From positions 5,208,001 through 5,272,000 of the forward strand of contig NZ_CP022098.1 in assembly GCF_002305875.1 (NCBI RefSeq): 64,000 nucleotides of DNA, written 5' to 3'. Made by a program: the position numbers and the translations under genes. This document shows, in pieces, positions 15,406 to 24,235 of this stretch (positions are counted from its first letter, which is position 1; each line of letters starts with the position of its first letter). Under the pieces are notes generated by a model. That model searched no databases and was not told the origin of the DNA. It saw only the letters and a program-made list of their open reading frames with translations. The stretch comes from Cystobacter fuscus (GTDB lineage: Bacteria; Myxococcota; Myxococcia; Myxococcales; Myxococcaceae).

Positions 15406-17268
15406 ATGGCACGTATCGCCCGCCTCAGTGATGCCCTCGTCAACAAGATCGCCGCCGGCGAGGTGGTGGAACGTCCCGCGTCCGTCGTGAAGGAGCTGGT
15501 GGAGAATTCCATCGACGCCGGCTCCCGCACGGTGCGCGTGGCGCTCGAGCGCGGAGGGCTCGGGCGCATCACCATCTCCGACGACGGGCAGGGGATGAAC
15601 GCCGAGGACGCCCGGCTGAGCCTCGAGCGCCACGCCACGAGCAAGTTGCGCGAGCTGGACGACCTGTTCACGCTGAGCACCAAGGGCTTCCGGGGCGAGG
15701 CGCTGCCGGCCATCGCCTCGGTGTCACGCTTCACCCTGCACACGGCCGAGCGCGAGTCCTACGTGGGCACGCGCATCACCGTGGAGGGCGGGGGCGAGCC
15801 GGTGGTGGAGGAGGCGCCGCCGCGCGTGGGCACGGTCATCTCGGTGGAGGACCTGTTCTACAACACGCCCGCGCGGCGCAAGTTCATGCGGCGCGAGTCC
15901 ACGGAGCTGCAGCACGCGGAGGAGGCCGTCATCCGGCTGGCGCTCGCGCACCCGGACGTGTCCTTCTTCGTGGAGCACGGGGGCCAGGCGCTCTTCACCA
16001 GCCCCGCGAGCCCCACGGATCCCCGCGAGCGCATCGCCGCGGCGCTGGGCCCCGGGGTGCACCCGCACCTGGTGGCGGTGGAGGAGCGGCGGCTGGGGGT
16101 GAACGTCACCGGCTACATCGCCTCGCCCGAGTACACGCTGCCCAACGCGCGCGGCATCTATACCTTCGTCAACCGCCGCTACATCCGGGACCGGGGCCTC
16201 AACAGCGCCATCCAGCGTGCCTTCCAGGAGTTCCTCGCCGCCGGGCGCCAGCCGGTGGTGGTGCTCTTCATCGACATGGATCCGCGCGCGGTGGACGTGA
16301 ACGTGCATCCGCAGAAGCTCGAGGTGCGCTTCGCGGACGCCAAGGGGGTGGGGGACGCGGTGAACGCCGCCATCTCCCGGGCGCTGCGGGCCGCGCCGTG
16401 GCTGGGACCGCCGGCGGGGGAGGGCGGCGCGATGGAGCCGCCCCGGCAGGCCGCGCACTACGCCATGGCCGTGGAGCGCTTCCTCACCCGCGCGCAGGAG
16501 GCCACCTGGGGCGCGCCCCTGCCCGTTCCCGGCACCCAGGACGCGGATGCTCCCGCGCCGCCCCAGGCCAACGGCTCCCTCTTCGCGTCCTCGGCGCCGA
16601 GCCCACTGCTACCCGGCCGGGCGCCCGCCTTCGGCCAGGCCCAGCCCTTGCTCAACGAGGCCCCGCCGCCGGGCTACTTCGGCGCGTTGCGGCCCATGGG
16701 GGTGCTCGGCGAGCGCTTCCACGTGTGCGAGGGCTCCGGGGGCACGCTGGTGGTGCTGGACGCGCACGCCGCGCTGGAGCGCGCCCGGCTGATGGCCTTC
16801 CACAAGGCGCTTCAGCGCGCGGAGCCGCCGGTGCCCACGCTCTTCGGCGCCACGGTGGAATTGACGGTGCCGGTGGCCCGCACGCTGGTGGAGGGGCAGG
16901 AGGCGCTCGCCCGGCTGGGGGTGGAGGTGGAGCCCTTTGGCGGCACGACGCTGGCGCTCAAGGCGGTGCCTCCCGCGCTGGTGGGGGCCGACGCGCGCGC
17001 CCTCCTGGAGGCCCTGGCGCGTGCGCTGCCGCCTCCGGGCTCGGCGCTGGACGCGGTGGCGCTCGCCGAGCCCCTGCGCGTGCTCGCTTGTCATGCCGCG
17101 CGTCACGCCGAGGGCCAGCTCTCCGAGGGCAAGCTCCGGGCGCTGCTGGGCGAGCTGGACGCGGCGGACTTCCATCCGCCCTGCATCCACGGCACGGTGG
17201 TGGTGCTCGAGGTGCCGCTGCTGGAGCTGGAGCGGCGCGCGCTGCGGCCGGCGGGGACGAAAAGTTGA
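15406..17268 (+). CDS. mutL: DNA mismatch repair protein MutL
   Basis: Protein of 620 residues, the usual length. It links mismatch recognition by MutS to strand incision. The N-terminal GHKL ATPase (1-330) shows IAAGEVVERPASVVKELVENSIDAG, DDGQGM and STKGFRGEALPAIASV. A Pro/Ala-rich linker (about 340-425) precedes the C-terminal dimerisation domain. The metal-binding endonuclease block DQHAxxERxxYE reads DAHAALERARLMAF near 452, and the later conserved zinc-site motifs read ACHAA and CIHGT. The nuclease site is therefore incomplete. The start ATG at 15406 is the first with the family N-terminus (RIARLSDALVNKIAAGE). It is divergent from the SDR gene. Confidence 0.95.
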   Translation: MARIARLSDALVNKIAAGEVVERPASVVKELVENSIDAGSRTVRVALERGGLGRITISDDGQGMNAEDARLSLERHATSKLRELDDLFTLSTKGFRGEALPAIASVSRFTLHTAERESYVGTRITVEGGGEPVVEEAPPRVGTVISVEDLFYNTPARRKFMRRESTELQHAEEAVIRLALAHPDVSFFVEHGGQALFTSPASPTDPRERIAAALGPGVHPHLVAVEERRLGVNVTGYIASPEYTLPNARGIYTFVNRRYIRDRGLNSAIQRAFQEFLAAGRQPVVVLFIDMDPRAVDVNVHPQKLEVRFADAKGVGDAVNAAISRALRAAPWLGPPAGEGGAMEPPRQAAHYAMAVERFLTRAQEATWGAPLPVPGTQDADAPAPPQANGSLFASSAPSPLLPGRAPAFGQAQPLLNEAPPPGYFGALRPMGVLGERFHVCEGSGGTLVVLDAHAALERARLMAFHKALQRAEPPVPTLFGATVELTVPVARTLVEGQEALARLGVEVEPFGGTTLALKAVPPALVGADARALLEALARALPPPGSALDAVALAEPLRVLACHAARHAEGQLSEGKLRALLGELDAADFHPPCIHGTVVVLEVPLLELERRALRPAGTKS

Positions 17269-17336
17269 CGCTCCGGAGGCCGTTGCTACGGTGCGCCACC
17301 ACCCTGTAGCACCCTGGTGCGAGGAGAGAAGGTCGG

Positions 17337-17492
17337 ATGCTCGGTGTCATCACCCTGAGGGACGTGCTGGCCCACGTGGGCCTCATCCGGCGCGAGTTCG
17401 GCTCGCGGTGCGTGGTGTGGTGCCTGCTCGCCGCGCTCTCGCGCCGCCGGACCACGTTCCTCGAGATCGCGCTGCGACTGAAGGACGCCTGA
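17337..17492 (+). CDS. Small protein of 51 residues, unknown
   Basis: Short frame with a good ribosome-binding site (GAGGAGAG, about 9 bases before the ATG at 17337). Its stop lies 3 bases before the next gene. The peptide MLGVITLRDVLAHVGLIRRE continues to a hydrophobic VVWCLLAALS and a basic SRRRTTFLEIALRLKDA end. It is not a signal peptide. Codon use is strongly G/C at third positions, like real genes around it. Spacing suggests co-transcription with the beta-barrel gene. The function is unknown. Confidence 0.6.
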   Translation: MLGVITLRDVLAHVGLIRREFGSRCVVWCLLAALSRRRTTFLEIALRLKDA

Positions 17493-17495
17493 GCG

Positions 17496-18215
17496 ATGCG
17501 TGGCTTCGTGCTTTTCGCTCTGCTGCTCGCCGCCGCCACGGCCTCCGCCCAGGAGGAATCCGAGGAGCTGGTGCCCCTCAACGGAGTGGGCCGCATCACC
17601 GTCCAGGGCGGGGTGCGCTTGTCGAGCAACAACACGTTCTTCGACAGCTTCTACGCGTTGCCGGGCTTCGAGTGCTCCGAGGGGTGCTCGCGCGAGACCC
17701 CGGCAGGCCCCTTCGCCACGGCCACCTTCGGCTACTCGGTCACGGACTTCATCGAGGTGGGCATCGATCTGTTCTACACCCACCAGCAACTGCGGCTGAC
17801 CAACGCCCCCCTCCACACCAACATCACCTACGGTGCCCTGCTGGGCCTGCGCTTCCAGGGACTGCTGGAGATCCTCACGCCCCAGGGCGTCGTCCCCTTC
17901 ATCGGCGTGGAGACGGGACCCTCGTTGGCCTACTCCCTGGTGGAGGGGGTGGGGCGCAGGGAGTCCATCGTCCAGCCGTGGGTGGGCACCGTGGGGGCGA
18001 CCGTGCGCTTGTCCACCCACTGGGCGATCACGGCCGAGTACCGGTTGGCGTTCGCCCGGGGGCAGAGCCCCTACCAGAACAAGCCCCCGCCCTCGGGGAC
18101 GGGAGACAGCCCCTACAAGAATCTGGCGTCCTACAACGCGGGTGGTAACTGGTTCTCCCTGGGGGTGACGTACCTGCTGGCGCCGGATCCGGTCCGGACC
18201 TTCAGCATGCCTTGA
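17496..18215 (+). CDS. Outer-membrane beta-barrel protein
   Basis: Protein of 239 residues with a clear signal peptide (MRGFVLFALLLAAATASA, then QEE). The mature chain alternates hydrophobic and polar residues with frequent glycines (ITVQGGVRLSS, FATATFGYSVTDFIEVGIDLFY, LLGLRFQGLLEI, ITAEYRLAFARG, FSLGVTYLLA), the pattern of an eight- to ten-stranded outer-membrane barrel. One cysteine pair (FECSEGCSRE) lies in an early loop. It has no close named relative that I can recognise. It begins 3 bases after the small upstream gene. Confidence 0.75.
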   Translation: MRGFVLFALLLAAATASAQEESEELVPLNGVGRITVQGGVRLSSNNTFFDSFYALPGFECSEGCSRETPAGPFATATFGYSVTDFIEVGIDLFYTHQQLRLTNAPLHTNITYGALLGLRFQGLLEILTPQGVVPFIGVETGPSLAYSLVEGVGRRESIVQPWVGTVGATVRLSTHWAITAEYRLAFARGQSPYQNKPPPSGTGDSPYKNLASYNAGGNWFSLGVTYLLAPDPVRTFSMP

Positions 18216-18249
18216 GCGGGGGCCTGCCCTCCTGTCCGCTTGGTTTTTT
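18213..18249 (+). terminator. Possible terminator after the barrel gene
   Basis: AGCGG / CCGCT arms (18215-18219, 18236-18240) with inner GGGC / GCCC pairs are followed by six T residues at 18244-18249. The stem overlaps the stop codon. Confidence 0.45.
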
Positions 18250-18346
18250 CACCGGGTCCCCGGAAATTCCTCGGGGGCCAAGGCCTGTTCCCGGGCCGAC
18301 AGATAACGGGGTGCCGCGAGAGCGCCGCCCGAGGGAGCCCTTCACG

Positions 18347-19408
18347 ATGCGCGCAGAGGCCGAGAGCACTTCCGGGCCCAACAGGAACTTGTCCATGGCT
18401 GCCGAGACGAAGTCCGAGTACGACTCCAAGGAATTGAGTGAGATCCGCAAGGAGGTCATCGAGTCCCGCAACCTCGTGATCAAGACGGACAACCTGCTCA
18501 AGAACCTTCACGCGGAAGTGAAGGCGATTGGCAAGCGTCACGAGGATCTCCAGAAGCGGCAGTGGATTTCTTCCGGCGTGGCGTACGTGCTCTTCGCGGC
18601 GTTGTGCGTGGGCGGCGCGACGATGGTGATGTCCTCGCGCTCCTCCAACGCGACGGCCGAGCGTGAGCGGCTGGAGAAGACGGTGACCGAGCTCACGGCC
18701 CAACTGGACAAGCAGCGCGCGGAGCAGACGGCGGTGCAGGCCTCCCAGCGCGCGGCCAACGAGGTCTTCCGGTTGATGACCAACCTGCCCGGGGACGAGC
18801 GGCTCAAGGGCGTGGACGAGCTGGTGAAGCTGGACACCTCGCGCCTGACGGCCCTGGAGCGCGCCGCGCTCAACAACCAGGCGGCCTTGCTGCGGCGTGA
18901 GATTGGCGACGCGGCGTTCGAGCGGGGCAAGGCGGCCTTCCGCCGCAACGAGATGAAGGCGACCATCGACGAGATCTCGCGCTTCGTGGCGATGAACCCG
19001 CCCCAGGAGCAGCTCCTGGACGCGTCCTTCTTCCTGGGCGTGGCCTACAACAACGAGCGCAAGCACGAGCAGGCGGTGCCGCTGCTGGCGCGCTTCGTCG
19101 CGGGCGACAAGCGCTCCAAGACGCGCGACTACGCCATGCTGCTGCTCGCGCAGTCGTACCAGGAGACGAACGACCTGGACAAGGCGATGGCCACCGTGCA
19201 GGAGGCCCTGGCCACCTATCCGGCCAGTGAGTTCGCTCCCCAGATGCGCAGCCGGCAGAGCTCCATCCGCCGGCAGCGGTCGGGAGGTGCCGAGGCCGCC
19301 GCGGCGGCTCCGGCCGCGGCCCCCGCCGCCGCCAGACCCCTGGTGCCCGTGACGGTGCCCACTCCGGCTCCCGCTCCGGGCACTCCGGCTCCCGCTCCGG
19401 CGCAATGA
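18347..19408 (+). CDS. Membrane-anchored TPR-like protein
   Basis: Protein of 353 residues from the ATG at 18347 (GAGGGAG 8 bases upstream). An internal ATG at 18395 (AGGA 9 bases upstream) would remove 16 residues and is equally plausible. The order is a charged coiled-coil segment (KELSEIRKEVIESRNLVIKT), one transmembrane helix (GVAYVLFAALCVGGATMVM), a second coiled coil, then helical repeats of TPR type (DASFFLGVAYNNERKHEQAV, YAMLLLAQSYQETNDLDKAM). It ends in an Ala/Pro tail. The repeats probably lie in the periplasm and mediate protein contacts. The partner is unknown. Confidence 0.7.
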   Translation: MRAEAESTSGPNRNLSMAAETKSEYDSKELSEIRKEVIESRNLVIKTDNLLKNLHAEVKAIGKRHEDLQKRQWISSGVAYVLFAALCVGGATMVMSSRSSNATAERERLEKTVTELTAQLDKQRAEQTAVQASQRAANEVFRLMTNLPGDERLKGVDELVKLDTSRLTALERAALNNQAALLRREIGDAAFERGKAAFRRNEMKATIDEISRFVAMNPPQEQLLDASFFLGVAYNNERKHEQAVPLLARFVAGDKRSKTRDYAMLLLAQSYQETNDLDKAMATVQEALATYPASEFAPQMRSRQSSIRRQRSGGAEAAAAAPAAAPAAARPLVPVTVPTPAPAPGTPAPAPAQ

Positions 19409-19475
19409 ACACCCGCGGGGCTCGCGCGTTCTCAGCCGTTGCCACGAGGGGCTCCCGGTCGTAAGACGGGGCCCC

Positions 19476-19976
19476 GTGACCACGCTCGACCCCCGCTACC
19501 GTCCCTTCCGCGCCGCCGCCTACGGTCTCTACATCGTCGTGGTGGTGGCGTTCTGTCTGGGGGTCATCATCAGCGTGACGCGCTCGGTGGCGGAGATGAA
19601 CCCCTCGCGCTTCGTGTCCGACGAGCCGGTGCTCACCTACCGCGAGTGTCTCGACGCGGCGGACGCGCTGTGGTCCGAGCTGGAGTCCGCGCGCGAGAAG
19701 CTCGTGCGTGCCTCGCCGGCCCATACCGTGGATGCCCAGTGGATGGCCTTCCGCACCGGATGGCTGCGGCGGCTGCGCGAGCGGGAGTCGCGCTGCGCGC
19801 TCGACTCGCGCAACAACGCGGACCTCAAGCGGGTGTATGGGCGCCTGGAGGACGTGCTCGGTCGCTACACCATCCACGCCGTGCAGTACGCGGGCGAGGT
19901 GGGGGGCTCGGTGGACGCGCTCCGGGGCGCCTTCTCCACCGCGCGCAAGAACCCCGCCGCGGGCAAGCTGCCCTGA
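19476..19976 (+). CDS. Single-pass membrane protein of unknown function
   Basis: Protein of 166 residues with a GTG start at 19476. One transmembrane helix near the N-terminus (AAAYGLYIVVVVAFCLGVIISV) is followed by a charged helical domain with two cysteines (YRECLDA and SRCALD). No catalytic motif is visible. It lies 67 bases after the TPR protein on the same strand and may share its transcript. It is convergent with the FHA gene, 9 bases away. Confidence 0.65.
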   Translation: MTTLDPRYRPFRAAAYGLYIVVVVAFCLGVIISVTRSVAEMNPSRFVSDEPVLTYRECLDAADALWSELESAREKLVRASPAHTVDAQWMAFRTGWLRRLRERESRCALDSRNNADLKRVYGRLEDVLGRYTIHAVQYAGEVGGSVDALRGAFSTARKNPAAGKLP

Positions 19977-19985
19977 GGGGGGCTT

Positions 19986-20492
19986 TCAGCGCCGCGTCGC
20001 CCGGAGCCGGGCGTGCAGCGTGTCCGTCATCAGGAACCAGAACTGCACGTTGCCAAAGCTCAGGATGTCCCCATCCTTGAGCGTCGCCTCTCGCGTGCCC
20101 AGCGAGTTGGCGTTGAGGAAGGTGCCGTTGGTGGAGCCCTGGTCCTTCACCGTGCAGCGCGCCGGGCTCTCCGTCCACCGCAGCTCCGCGTGGCGCTTGG
20201 ACACGGAGGGGTCATCGACGAACACGTCGCAGTCGGGCAGCCGCCCCACGCTCAGCGCCTCCACGCGCGCCAGCGGCGGCAGCGTGGTGATGAGCAGATC
20301 CTCGAACTCGAAGAGCAGCGAGAGCATGCCCCGCTCGATGTCTCCGGAGGAGGCCACGCGCGTGGGTTCGAGCACTGCGCTGGAGGGGCGGCCCGGCGCT
20401 CGCTGGATGAGCACGAAGGGACCGAGTTGACGGCGGAAGGCCCCGGAGGGCAGGGAGGCGCCGAGCGCGCGCAATTCCTGGATGGACAGCAC
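19986..20492 (-). CDS. FHA domain protein
   Basis: Protein of 168 residues. The C-terminal half is a forkhead-associated domain, which binds phosphothreonine peptides: LSVGRLPDCDVFVDDPSVSKRHAEL contains the GR, S and RH positions, and DQGSTNGTFLN is the canonical NG motif. The N-terminal half (FRRQLGPFVLIQRAP, then an acidic helix) is not recognised. The start is GTG at 20492. FHA proteins of this type serve in Ser/Thr-kinase signalling, which is abundant in myxobacteria; the partner kinase is not in the window. Confidence 0.85.
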   Translation of the reverse strand: MLSIQELRALGASLPSGAFRRQLGPFVLIQRAPGRPSSAVLEPTRVASSGDIERGMLSLLFEFEDLLITTLPPLARVEALSVGRLPDCDVFVDDPSVSKRHAELRWTESPARCTVKDQGSTNGTFLNANSLGTREATLKDGDILSFGNVQFWFLMTDTLHARLRATRR

Positions 20493-20653
20493 GGTGTGTC
20501 AGCATGCCAGAAGATGGGTGGGGGCTCGCGGGTTTCGTTGACCGGGATGGCGCCCGTCTCCTACACTTTCGCCCCTCGGCCGAGGCCCCCCGTCCACGAG
20601 ATGGGGCGGGTCTCGGCCTTCACCTCGAATGGACGTGGGAAGGAGCGGTGTCG

Positions 20654-21166
20654 ATGACCGGCAGCGGGAACATTCCGATGACCCCGTCGGGTCTGCGGAA
20701 GCTGAAGGCGGAACTGAAGCACCTTCAGTCCGTTGAGCGCGGAAAAATCTCCCGGGAGATCGAAGTGGCGCGCGCGCACGGAGACCTGCGCGAGAACGCC
20801 GAGTACCACGCGGCCAAGGAGAAGCAGTCCCACATCGAGGGCCGCATCCTGGACCTCAATGATTGGATTGCCCGGGCCGAGGTGATCGATCCGGCCAAGC
20901 TCGGCGGTGACAAGGTCGTCTTCGGCGCCACGGTGGAGCTGCTGGACGTGGAGTCCGACAAGACGGTGTCCTACCGCCTGGTGGGCGAGCTGGAGGCGGA
21001 CCTGAAGAAGCGGTGGATCGCCGTGACGTCGCCGGTGGCCCGCGCGCTCATCGGCAAGAAGGAAGGCGACATCGCGACCGTGCAGAGCCCTGGCGGCGTG
21101 CGCGAGTACGAGGTCCAGGCCATCCGCTTCGAGGATCCCGAGGACGAGCCGCTGCCGGAGTCTTGA
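20654..21166 (+). CDS. greA: Transcription elongation factor GreA
   Basis: Protein of 170 residues. It binds the RNA polymerase secondary channel and stimulates cleavage of backtracked transcripts. The ATG at 20654 has AAGGAG about 9 bases upstream; the frame is open further left but without resemblance. The N-terminal coiled coil has PMTPSGLRKLKAEL and the tip signature ARAHGDLRENAEYHAAKEKQ with the acidic D and E. The C-terminal FKBP-like domain ends with SPVARALIGKKEGD. A terminator follows. Confidence 0.95.
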   Translation: MTGSGNIPMTPSGLRKLKAELKHLQSVERGKISREIEVARAHGDLRENAEYHAAKEKQSHIEGRILDLNDWIARAEVIDPAKLGGDKVVFGATVELLDVESDKTVSYRLVGELEADLKKRWIAVTSPVARALIGKKEGDIATVQSPGGVREYEVQAIRFEDPEDEPLPES

Positions 21167-21190
21167 GTCCTCGGCCGCGAGCAGTCGAAC

Positions 21191-21222
21191 AGGGGAGCGC
21201 GCGCGAGCCCGCTCCCCTTTCT
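21191..21222 (+). terminator. Terminator after greA
   Basis: Arms AGGGGAGCG (21191-21199) and the matching CGCTCCCCT (21210-21218) flank a 10-base loop, with TTT at the end. It lies 25 bases after the greA stop and just before the recG start region. Confidence 0.65.
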
Positions 21223-21229
21223 CGTTTGG

Positions 21230-24049
21230 ATGGGCGGCGAGCGGGGCGCGGTTTACACTGAACATTTGGACAAGACCGTGAACCATCCGCTCGCCAGCCT
21301 CGTTGGACCCATGCGGTACGCCTGCCGGAGTGACTTCGCCCACCTGTCCACGGTGAAGAACCTGCGCGTCCTCCTGGAGAGCGCGCTCGCGGGAGCGACC
21401 GGGGTGGACGCGGAGGCGCTCCGGCACCTGCGCGCCGCGCTGCCCCATGTCGACCATCCCACGCTCGAGCGGCGCAAGGACGCCCTGCGCGGCGTGGTGG
21501 CCGGCCTGCGCTTGAGTGGTGTCCCCCTGCCCGAGGAGCTCGCCCAGGTGGCGGCCGTCCCGGTGAAGACGTCGGGAGAGGGGCCCGGCAAGCCGAAGGC
21601 CGGGCTCGTGCCGGCCTGGAAGGCCACCGAGCCCCTGCATGGTTCCCCGGAGCCCCGGAGCACGCCGCCTCCTCGGCCCCCTGAACCCGGACGTCCCCCG
21701 GCGGCGCGGCCAGCTCCGACGGCGGTTGCTTCTCCGGCGGCCCGGTCTCCCTCCACCACCCGGCTGCCCTCCGCGGCGAGGCCTCCCATGGTGGCCCGTC
21801 CGTCCGTGGCTTCTCCACCCGCCGGGGGGAGCGCGCCCGTGCCCCCCACCGAGGACAAGGCGCCCGCCCGGCGCAAGAAGAAGCGGGTGGCCAAGGGGCA
21901 GGAGGAGTCGCGCGCCGAGGCGAAGCTGTTGTCGATCGCCCCGCGCTCGGGGCCGCTGGCGATCCCCCTCAAGACGATGGGCAAGAAGCTCGGCCCCCGG
22001 CTGCTGGCGGCGCTCAACAAGAAGGGCCTGCGGCGTGTGGGGGACATCCTCTTCCTGCTGCCGCGCTGCTACGAGGACCGGCGCAAGCTGCAGACGATCT
22101 CCGAGCTGATGCCGGGAGAGCGCGGCGTGACGGTGGGCGTGGTGAAGATGGCGGACTTCGTGCCGAGCCGCACCGGCGGCAAGCGCATGTTCCGCGCCGT
22201 GGTGGCGGACCGCACGGGGAGCATCGCCGCCACGTACTTCAACGCCGGCCCCTGGCTCCAGCAGCGCTTCCCCGTGGGCAAGCGCCTGGTGCTCTCGGGC
22301 GAGGTGCGCGCCTCCCTGTCCGGCCGTGAAATGTCCCACCCGGAGATCGAGCCCGCCGAGGACCTCGAGGTGTCCTCGGTGCACTTCAACCGCATCGTCC
22401 CGGTGTACCCGGGCTTCGAGCGGGGTGACCAACGCTCGTTCCGCGAGCTGGCCTCGGTGGTGAGCGAGTCCTACGCGAGCCACCTGGAGGAGCCGCTGCC
22501 GGCCCCCCTGCGCGAGAAGCTGGAGCTGATGACGCTGCCCGAGGCGCTGCGGGCCATCCACTTCCCGGCGGGCAGCGCGGATCCGGAGATGCTGGACAAG
22601 CACCTGAGCCCGGCCCACCGGCGTCTGGCATTCGACGAGCTGTTCTTCCTGCAACTGGGCATGGGGCTCAAGCGCCAGGGAAAGAAGACGGAGAAGGGAA
22701 TCGCCTTCGATGTGTCGGCCTCGCGCCTGGAGCAGGCGCGCGCGGCGCTGCCCTTCGAGCTCACCGGGGCGCAGAAGCGCGTCATCGAGGAGATCTCCCG
22801 GGACATGGGCCACGACGAGCCGATGAACCGGCTGGTGCAGGGCGACGTGGGCTCGGGCAAGACGGCGGTGGCGGTGGTGTCCGCGCTCGTGGCGCTGCGT
22901 GACGGCTACCAGGTGGCGGTGATGGCGCCCACGGAGATCCTCGCCGAGCAGCACGAGCGCACCTTCCGCAAGCTGCTCGAGCCGCTGGGCTTCAAGGTGG
23001 GCCTGGTGAGTGCGTCGGGGACGGCGAAGAAGAAGCGCGAGGTGCGCGAGGCCGTGGCGCGCGGGGAGATCCACCTGGCGGTGGGCACGCATGCCCTCAT
23101 CCAGGAGGGGATCGCCTTCGAGAAGCTCGGCTTCGTGGTGATCGACGAGCAGCACCGCTTCGGCGTGCTCCAGCGCCACATGCTCATGAGCAAGGGTGTG
23201 TTTCCGGACGTGCTGGTGATGACGGCCACGCCCATCCCCCGCACGCTGGCCATGACGCTGTATGGGGACCTGGACGTCTCGGTCATCGACGAGCTGCCCC
23301 CGGGCCGCACGCCGGTGAAGACGCGCGTCTTCAATGACAAACAGCGCGCACGTGTCTACGAGGCCGTGGCGGCCGAGGTGGCCAAGGGCCATCAGGCCTA
23401 CGTCGTGTATCCGCTCGTGGAGGAGTCGGAGAAGCTGGACCTGGAGGACGCCACGCGGGGAGTGGACAAGCTGCGGCAGGTCTTCCCGGGCGTGGAGGTG
23501 GGGCTGCTCCACGGGCGCATGAAGCCCGAGGAGAAGGACGCGGTGATGGACGCCTTCCGGGCGAACCACATCCAGATCCTCGTGTGCACCACCGTGGTGG
23601 AGGTGGGCGTGGACGTGCCCAACGCGTCGGTGATGGCCATCGAGTCCGCCGAGCGCTTCGGCCTGTCCCAGCTCCACCAGCTCCGGGGCCGCGTGGGCCG
23701 TGGCGCGGCGGAGAGCCATTGCTTCCTCGTGGCCAACCTGGCGCGCTCCTCCCTGGAGTCCTCGGAGCGGCTGGGCGTCATGGAGCACAGCAGCGACGGC
23801 TTCGTCATCGCGGAGAAGGACCTGGAGATCCGCGGCCCCGGGGAGTTCCTCGGCACGCGCCAGAGCGGTCTGCCCGAGCTCGCCGTGGCCAACCTCGCCC
23901 GGGATGGGGATCTGATCTCGATCGCCCAGCAGGAGGCGCGCGCCATCCTCGCCCGGGATCCCCAGCTCCGATCCCCCGAGCACCAGGGCCTGGTCAAGGC
24001 GCTCGAGGAGCGCTGGGAGGGCCGGCTTGCCCTGGCCCGCGTGGGCTAG
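21230..24049 (+). CDS. recG: ATP-dependent DNA helicase RecG
   Basis: Protein of up to 939 residues. It remodels stalled replication forks and Holliday junctions. Helicase motifs are all present: GDVGSGKTAVA (Walker A, near 540), DEQHRFG (near 640), MTATPIPRTLAM, and QLRGRVGRG. The OB-fold wedge domain precedes them. The first 230 residues form an extra segment ending in a Pro/Ala/Arg-rich linker, so the protein is longer than the usual 690. The start is uncertain: ATG 21230 or GTG 21278 (MNHPLASLVG), with no clear ribosome-binding site for either. Its stop overlaps the stop of the lyase remnant on the other strand. Confidence 0.95.
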   Translation: MGGERGAVYTEHLDKTVNHPLASLVGPMRYACRSDFAHLSTVKNLRVLLESALAGATGVDAEALRHLRAALPHVDHPTLERRKDALRGVVAGLRLSGVPLPEELAQVAAVPVKTSGEGPGKPKAGLVPAWKATEPLHGSPEPRSTPPPRPPEPGRPPAARPAPTAVASPAARSPSTTRLPSAARPPMVARPSVASPPAGGSAPVPPTEDKAPARRKKKRVAKGQEESRAEAKLLSIAPRSGPLAIPLKTMGKKLGPRLLAALNKKGLRRVGDILFLLPRCYEDRRKLQTISELMPGERGVTVGVVKMADFVPSRTGGKRMFRAVVADRTGSIAATYFNAGPWLQQRFPVGKRLVLSGEVRASLSGREMSHPEIEPAEDLEVSSVHFNRIVPVYPGFERGDQRSFRELASVVSESYASHLEEPLPAPLREKLELMTLPEALRAIHFPAGSADPEMLDKHLSPAHRRLAFDELFFLQLGMGLKRQGKKTEKGIAFDVSASRLEQARAALPFELTGAQKRVIEEISRDMGHDEPMNRLVQGDVGSGKTAVAVVSALVALRDGYQVAVMAPTEILAEQHERTFRKLLEPLGFKVGLVSASGTAKKKREVREAVARGEIHLAVGTHALIQEGIAFEKLGFVVIDEQHRFGVLQRHMLMSKGVFPDVLVMTATPIPRTLAMTLYGDLDVSVIDELPPGRTPVKTRVFNDKQRARVYEAVAAEVAKGHQAYVVYPLVEESEKLDLEDATRGVDKLRQVFPGVEVGLLHGRMKPEEKDAVMDAFRANHIQILVCTTVVEVGVDVPNASVMAIESAERFGLSQLHQLRGRVGRGAAESHCFLVANLARSSLESSERLGVMEHSSDGFVIAEKDLEIRGPGEFLGTRQSGLPELAVANLARDGDLISIAQQEARAILARDPQLRSPEHQGLVKALEERWEGRLALARVG

Positions 24050-24189
24050 ACCGCCGCCTCGCAGCCTCGGTACATCGCGACAGCGTGGTAGGCGACGCCT
24101 GGGCTGAGATAGGCGCTATCGCTCGAGCCACTGACGACGTTGATCGTCAGACGGCGAGCGTTGAAAGTGAAGTCAGCTTGACCGGGACA
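24046..24189 (-). pseudogene. 3' remnant of a family-4 polysaccharide lyase gene
   Basis: The minus-strand frame reads LTINVVSGSSDSAYLSPGVAYHAVAMY, matching the last residues of the lyase at 27715-29319 (MTINIVSGSSGSAFLSPGVAYDAVDMY). Nucleotide similarity is clear from 24070 to about 24150 and weaker to 24189. Nothing upstream of this part remains. It is more diverged than the acyltransferase repeat, so it is either old or derived from a paralogue. It lies at the 3' side of the HEAT-like gene, in the same orientation as the intact lyase on the 5' side. Confidence 0.8.
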
Positions 24190-24235
24190 CCTTCGCCGGC
24201 TCGCGCTGCCGCCGGAGGCGCAGGCCGAGGAGGGC

